Origin: Cephalopachus bancanus
Lineage: Eukaryota; Chordata; Mammalia; Primates; Tarsiidae
DNA: 64,000 nt
NCBI GenBank assembly: GCA_027257055.1
Contig: JAPVLO010000322.1
Span: forward strand, 434,001-498,000
Reading direction: 5' to 3'
Below, one piece after another: positions 58,839 through 64,000 of this stretch; position 1 is the first letter of the stretch; every line of letters begins with the position of its first letter. Position numbers and translations under genes: made by a program. The notes beneath the pieces are model-generated. The model searched no databases. It had not been told where the DNA came from and saw only the letters and a program-made list of their open reading frames with translations.

Positions 58839-59214
58839 CAACCTGCCATCACTTAGTGAGGGCTCCTGATTTTGGCCAGGTAACGGGTATAAATCCACAA
58901 CATAGTGAAAATTGTGACATCAAATAAATCAAAGAAACAGTGCTTATTAAATGCCTATTACATGTCAAGTAACTCAGTATATGAAAGTTGTTAGGAGACT
59001 CTTAGACCTAGACCAAAAATTAATGAAATATGAATAGTCAAAACATTGGTTCTGTGATACTTCTTCCTCTTCCCTTCCTACCATCCCACCCAAACCCCTG
59101 AAAAAGTTTAAGCATTTTGGAATTAAGTCTTTCTCTTGAGAGACAAGTGACCGACATTATTATCTCTACTTTATAGACAGAAATACCAAGACACAGAAAA
59201 GTACAGTCCCATTC
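58839..59214. other. Intron, no feature recognised
   Basis: Nothing nameable. Confidence 0.5.
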
Positions 59215-59870
59215 TCTTATTCATTCATTCTTTCTTATAATAAATATTTCTTGAGTACCTACTATGTGCTAGATAAAAACAGCATAGTAGTAAGCAGACA
59301 AACATGGTCTGTATTCCACATATTCTAGCCATGTACATAGTTACAATACTATGTGATCTGTGCAATTTACCAGGAATAATGGAAAGGACATGATCCAGTA
59401 TTGGCTGAAGAAGTAAAGACAGATTATTCAAGACCTTAAAGTCACATTAAGAAGTTTAGACTTTCTCCAAAGAGTAATGAGAAATTGTTGTAAAACTTAA
59501 GCAGAGTGTCATTTTTGTTTATAGATCATTCTGGTGGTAGGATAAAATATACATTGATGAGGAAGCTGATATAATAATCCAAGTGAAAGAAACTTATGAT
59601 CCAATTTAGCGAGGTAGAAGCAGGGATAGAAAGAAGTACATTTAGGGAATATTTACTATTAGTGTTGGCTTGGTGGTCTTACTAGTCATGGAAGAGGGAT
59701 GAAGATGGGAGAGGGACTCAAGAATATCTCCCAGGTGCTATCAAGTATCATCTCTGTCGACACTTAGGCAATGGGTAGATGATCATGCCAGTCACTGAGG
59801 CAGGGAGCAGCAGGTCAAGATTATAGAATTAAGGCATTTTTTTTTTAATGATTGAGAGATTTGAGCATGT
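59215..59870 (+). mobile_element. L2 fragment
   Basis: TCTTGAGTACCTACTATGTG CTAGATAAAA and the later TTTAGACTTTCTCCAAAGAG..ATCATTCTGGTGGTAGGATA are L2 3' sequence. Confidence 0.65.
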
Positions 59871-59983
59871 TTAAATTCTAATTTTTAAATCTCTATAATT
59901 TTATTTTTCCTCATCATCACAACCCCAACTAAAACCTTTCCTTCTCTTTTCCTTCCCTCTGGAGCCCTTTTTTACCTCCTCAC

Positions 59984-60136
59984 CTCTATCTGCCGATAGT
60001 CACAGATGGCCTTAACAGAAATGGTGTTCTTTAACACATGGTCTGGACTACGTGGTTTTAGTTGAACAATGGTTTTTGATCTCCCAACAAGACTGGCAAC
60101 AGAACTCTTGGATTGTATAAGCTGCTCCTTTTCATC
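59984..60136 (-). CDS. MACF1: MACF1 window exon 2 (start of SH3 fold)
   Basis: This exon has 51 codons, phase 0 at both ends, from [10 protein letters not shown] to CDYRQIE. The segment [15 protein letters not shown] begins the SH3-like fold that plakins carry inserted in a central spectrin repeat, and AICDYRQIE is the typical SH3 ALYDY-like strand in divergent form. Plakin SH3 folds are known to have lost classical proline-peptide binding residues. Acceptor TTTTGTAG, donor GTGAGG. Confidence 0.95.
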
Positions 60137-61289
60137 CTACAAAATTAGAAGAAAAACAAAAAGACATTAATGGTGCTACTCAGGGTGACTAAGTCAACAA
60201 ATAAAACTGAGTGCTCCACTCCCTCAGAGAATGTCATTTCTCAGTTAAGTTGGGATCGTTGGTGGAGCTATCTTAGATAAAGATTTAGACAAAGATAAAG
60301 AAAAAAAGAGATAATGTTTCTGTCTTCTACCAAGTGCTTTTGTAATCAAAATGTGCAGCATTCTCCCTGTTCCCTTTTCAACGATCCATAAAGCCACATG
60401 CAAAAACAAAAAAAACCCACAAAAACAAACTTCTAGCTGCCAAAACAGCTATATAGTTAATAAATGATTTTCCCAAATACAGTTCAGAGAGCATGAAAGC
60501 TAAAACAATAATAATAATAAGTGTATTATTATTATTATTTAATTTCTCACTGGCAGAAACCAGTTCTTCCCTTTCTGCTTAGGAGAAACTAGTAATACTT
60601 ATTCAGAAATTTTAAAATAATTATATCTCCCAAGCTCTACTCCAAATATTTTACTTAACTAAACTGAGTCAAAATTTTTAGAGAAAGATCTTAACTCTTT
60701 AACCAACAATGATGTTGGTGAAGGCATCATGATAAATTATTTAGTGTTTACCTTTTAGTATTTTGCTGTACTATATTCATATAAATTTGATTGGTTTGAA
60801 AGACGTATCATGCAAAACTGAAACTCTCAAATCTCTGCAAACCCAATAATCTTAAAAACAAATAAACTTTTTGTCGACAAAATTGGCAGCAATCTACTAT
60901 CAATTCACTAGAGAGTGAAAGATACCTTTATCTATTAACCAGGATGTTTCAAGCCCATTTTGAGGTATAAAAGTCCCCAGAAGAGGGCTTTGTTAGATGA
61001 ATGTAGATGTAGATGAAAGTAAAGAGTTAATAATGTTAGGAAATGCCATTAAAGAACTAAGAATATGCAAGTAAAGAAAAAGAAATGCTTAAACAAACTA
61101 CCTGTGCCTGTCCCCGGGAGCATGATTGGAAGAAATACAACTTTAACTTATTAGTTAAGAAAGAGGAATGGAATATACTGGGGAGATAGCCACATTTCCA
61201 TACTTGTGAACTGGTCTACCCATTTCAGTTTCCTTACAACAAAGATGTCAATTTCTATCTAACCCACAGTCAAACATCTCAAGCTCCAG
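60137..61289. other. Intron with an (AAT)n / (ATT)n palindromic microsatellite
   Basis: ATAATAATAATAAG and TATTATTATTATTTA meet at about 60,508-60,541. The rest is unassigned. Confidence 0.5.
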
Positions 61290-61480
61290 AGATCAAGTGC
61301 TCAGCGTGGTAATAGTTCTGAAAAGAACCAGAAGCCAGGACAGATGCTCCCGAACCTGACGGACAAGCCGAGGAGCAGACCCAGGTGACTCCATGCCCCG
61401 ATGACGCCGCCAACCTGATGCCCCTGACCTGGAGAGGAGGGAACAGAGCAGCGACCCTCGAGAAGAGAAGATATGACAAC
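61290..61480. other. Isolated CpG-bearing patch in intron 1 of the window
   Basis: This stretch has about nine CpG sites in 150 bases and no Alu features, unlike the AT-rich intron around it. The minus strand has a 33-codon open frame with ATG at 61,392-61,394 (begins MESPGSAPRLVRQVREHLSW) and a stop at 61,293-61,295. I do not recognise the peptide. It could be a regulatory patch, an alternative exon or a decayed retrocopy. Confidence 0.3.
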
Positions 61481-61725
61481 CATTGCAGAGAAGTTACCCT
61501 ATGACAGAAGGTACTCTGTGGGAAGGAGGAGATAATAGCCAAGGATTATATTCCTCCTTCATATCTGTAGTACCTCTAAGAGAGACATTTTAGAGACAAC
61601 ATCTGAAAAGTCAAGTTTTTGTCCTTCATTCTAAATTAATTAAATTAACATACTATTTGCCCCAGTGTAAATGTAAAACCATTCATAGGTTTATACTACT
61701 GAAAGTGTTAAAAAAACAACTTGTA

Positions 61726-62019
61726 GCTGGGCTCAGTGGCTCAGCCTGTAATCCCGCGCCTTTGGGAGGCTGAGGTGAGTGGATTGCCTGAGCCCGCGGG
61801 TTCGAGACCCGCCTGGGCAGCGAGACCTCATCTCTACAATAAATCAAAAAATTAGCCGGGCGTGGTAGCGCGCGCCTGTAATTCCGGCTACCTGGAAGGC
61901 TGAGGCAGAAGGATCGCTGGAGCCCAGCAGGTCGAGGCTGCGGTGACCGGGAGCAGCCACTGCACTCCAGTCTGGGCGACAGTGAGACTCCAACTCAAAA
62001 GAAAAAAAAAGAAAAAAAC
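61726..62019 (+). mobile_element. Alu-type SINE, full length, young
   Basis: The best-preserved copy: T-arm GCGGG (61,796-61,800), loop TTCGAGA, CCCGC (61,808-61,812). GGGCAGCGAGACC with AAAAATTAGCC. Confidence 0.96.
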
Positions 62020-62894
62020 AAACAAACAACTAGTGTTTACTAATGCCCAAATCTCACCCACTAAAATAAAACAAAACAAAAAAACTGTTTTGGGTTATTT
62101 TGCTTCTTTTATTTAGAATTTTCTACTAAACTGTGAGAATCCCCTGACTTTTCACACAGGAAACATAGTTTCCCTATTGCAAACATATTTCTGTCTTAAT
62201 TTCAGATGTAGCTCGAGCCCTGTCTTGTCAACTCTGTGTAATACACATTAAAAAATCTAAGTAGTCTTGCTGGTAACAGCAATCCTGAACAAATAGTTCA
62301 TAGCTCATTGGAACAAATGAATTTGGATTAAATAATGAATGTAAACTGTTTTTAAAATTAATATTGCTATATAAACAAACTTGACAAATATTGCATTGCC
62401 TGTAAATAATGTTTTAATGTTGGCCTTAATTAAATTCAATTTTCTAATATCTTATCATTACCAAAAGAAAATTACCAAGGAAGAAAATTTTGGCTTAGGT
62501 GTATTTCATTTTCTTAAAATTCTTTTTTGCATAAGAGAGTAAAAAAGAATTTGCTATCGGCTAATCCCCTTCAACCCTATTTTTCATAGGCTACGCCTCA
62601 TCCTTGGCTCCAACTATTGCTTTCAAATAGGAACAATGTAAAGAAAGTATGATGAGCACAAAGTGGCTCAAGGGGAGATGACTAACATACCCAAAGAAAT
62701 TGTATTAGCAACTTCTTTAAGGAAAGAAAAGAAAAAAAGGAAGGGGACAGAACAAAAATACTTAAATCTCAGTCAAACTTTATTATAACAATGACCCATT
62801 GCCTTGGAGCTTTCAAGGATATTAAACAGCAGCAGCTGATATATATGGTTTACTGTTTCTCAGAAGTAATCATGTCCACTGATGCAACACCCAC
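62020..62894. other. Intron, no feature recognised
   Basis: Nothing nameable between the Alu and exon 1. Confidence 0.5.
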
Positions 62895-63020
62895 CATAGA
62901 GTCCTGGAGCAGGTCCTCAAGGCGAGATAAACTGGTATTGTGGTCACAGGAATATTTTCGTTTGATGGAGTCTTGGAGGTTCCTCAAGAATGACTCCAGA
63001 TCTCGTGCATCACTGAAGAA
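62895..63020 (-). CDS. MACF1: MACF1 window exon 1 (plakin domain)
   Basis: This exon has 42 codons, phase 0 at both ends, and starts FFSDARDLESFLRNLQDSIK. It is flanked by acceptor CCCACAG and donor GTGGGTG. It encodes the end of a plakin-domain spectrin repeat that leads into the SH3-bearing repeat. The open frame runs past both splice sites, so the borders rest on the splice signals and on the join to exon 2, which restores the known order ..LLQDSM/DEKEQ... Confidence 0.95.
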
Positions 63021-63439
63021 CTGTGGGAACATAAGGGAAGAATGCCTTCTTATATGTTACCTAAGAAAGAACAGCCTTACTATGCTCCACTGGATTAGTG
63101 ATAGTTCATTATAAAGGCCACAGAAGCATAATCTGAAGTTAAAAAGCTATGTCAGCAGAATATTACTGATGACTACCACAAAGCCTACTAACCCCCATAG
63201 AAGAGTTAGTGTGTTTCTCTCCCTCAAAAATTGCTGCTCTTTGCTCTTGACTTCTGGCTGGTGTCATAACTTGGCTGTGAGGTATATTAATATTTCATGA
63301 AAAGTCTAGAGATTGAGTAATCAAATGTTTCAATTCACTGATATGATTACAAAATAATCAGGGAGATTAATTAAGGGCAAAAACAGAGATAACAGTTTAT
63401 TTCCTCTTCCTACCTTACCTGAAAATAAACAGTGTATTC
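63021..63439. other. Intron, no feature recognised
   Basis: Nothing nameable. Confidence 0.5.
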
Positions 63440-63915
63440 TTTCATGTTGTGACAGATTAAAAAAAAAAAAAAAGGCCCTAATATTTTACAGCTCCTTGCA
63501 TCAAGAGATAGGGTCCATTTCTCTTCCCCTTGAAGCTGGGCGTGGCTACATAACTTGCTTTGGTCAAAGGCACGTTAATAAATGTGAAAGACACAGAAAA
63601 AAAGCACTTGTGTCCTGGCACTTGCTCTCTCTTGCTACTAATGGAACACAGTCACTTTGTGAAGGCTGTTGGAATTAAGAGACACATTGCCCTGTACCCC
63701 ATCACCCCAGCCAACTGTCAAACATGTGGAGTGATGCCATTTGAGAACAACCAGGCTCCAGCCTGCCAGTAAGATAAGCAAGATGAGAAGAACCACGCAG
63801 TTGAGCCTAACCCAAATTGCTAACACAGAACCATGCACTAACCAAATGATTATTGTTTTAAGCAACTAAGTTTGGGGATGGTGATTTATATATTAAAAGT
63901 GAACTGATATAGATG
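63440..63915 (+). mobile_element. MLT1-like LTR (ERVL-MaLR)
   Basis: CGTGGCTACATAACTTGCTT.., then AAGAACCACGCAGTTGAGCC TAACCCAAATTGC and the ending TGTTTTAAGCAACTAAGTTT GGGGATGG match the MLT1 end as I recall it. Confidence 0.75.
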
Positions 63916-63935
63916 TGTTTTGTTATTTGATTTTA

Positions 63936-64000
63936 GAGACACTGTCTCACTCCGTCTTCCAGGCTGGAATGCATTGACATGATTGATTACAGCTCACTGC
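63936..64000 (-). mobile_element. Alu SINE, cut by window end
   Basis: AGAGACACTGTCTCACTCCG..GGCTGGAATGCATTGACATG; right part outside the window. Confidence 0.85.

Overview
The window is vertebrate nuclear DNA from a primate. It is AT-rich intron sequence packed with dimeric 7SL-derived (Alu-type) SINEs, plus older L2, MIR, MER-type DNA transposons, MLT1-like LTRs and L1 pieces. The SINEs are primate-style Alu dimers, but the dominant subfamily is not a human one, and the typical lemur/galago Alu tail is absent. I therefore infer a non-catarrhine primate, possibly a tarsier. That species call is low confidence; primate is high confidence.

One gene fills the window: MACF1 (microtubule-actin crosslinking factor 1, also called ACF7, a spectraplakin), transcribed on the minus strand from right (5') to left (3'). 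I could place 31 internal coding exons with GT..AG borders and consistent phases. The gene continues beyond both ends: the actin-binding domain lies upstream, and most of the spectrin rod and the EF-hand/GAR end lie downstream.

Layout in transcript order. Exons 1-16 (63,020 down to 38,247) encode 753 codons of the plakin domain, with its embedded SH3 fold in exons 2-3. Exon 17 (34,104-28,730) is one giant exon of 5,375 bp carrying two blocks of plectin repeats and a long charged tail; it is the hallmark of the large MACF1b-type isoform. Exons 18-31 (28,171 down to 2,041) encode 1,010 codons of the spectrin-repeat rod. Exons 18-26 all begin and end in phase 0, so blocks of them can be skipped in frame.

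Main oddities: (1) exon 17 is one base short of a multiple of three, and its frame breaks near 29,917-29,922, giving a stop at 29,875-29,877, while the original frame stays open for about 396 further codons; (2) the young Alu-type family has its B-box region remodelled into a perfect tRNA T-arm (5-bp stem, 7-base TTCGAGA loop), with paired stem changes between copies; (3) an 84-bp polyadenylated LTR-tail fragment was retroposed with its own 10-bp target duplication just upstream of exon 17; (4) a candidate alternative first exon with a perfect GTAAGT donor lies at about 36,907; (5) an isolated CpG-bearing patch lies at about 61,290-61,480. I see no bacterial, phage or CRISPR content and no separate gene or multi-gene system besides MACF1.
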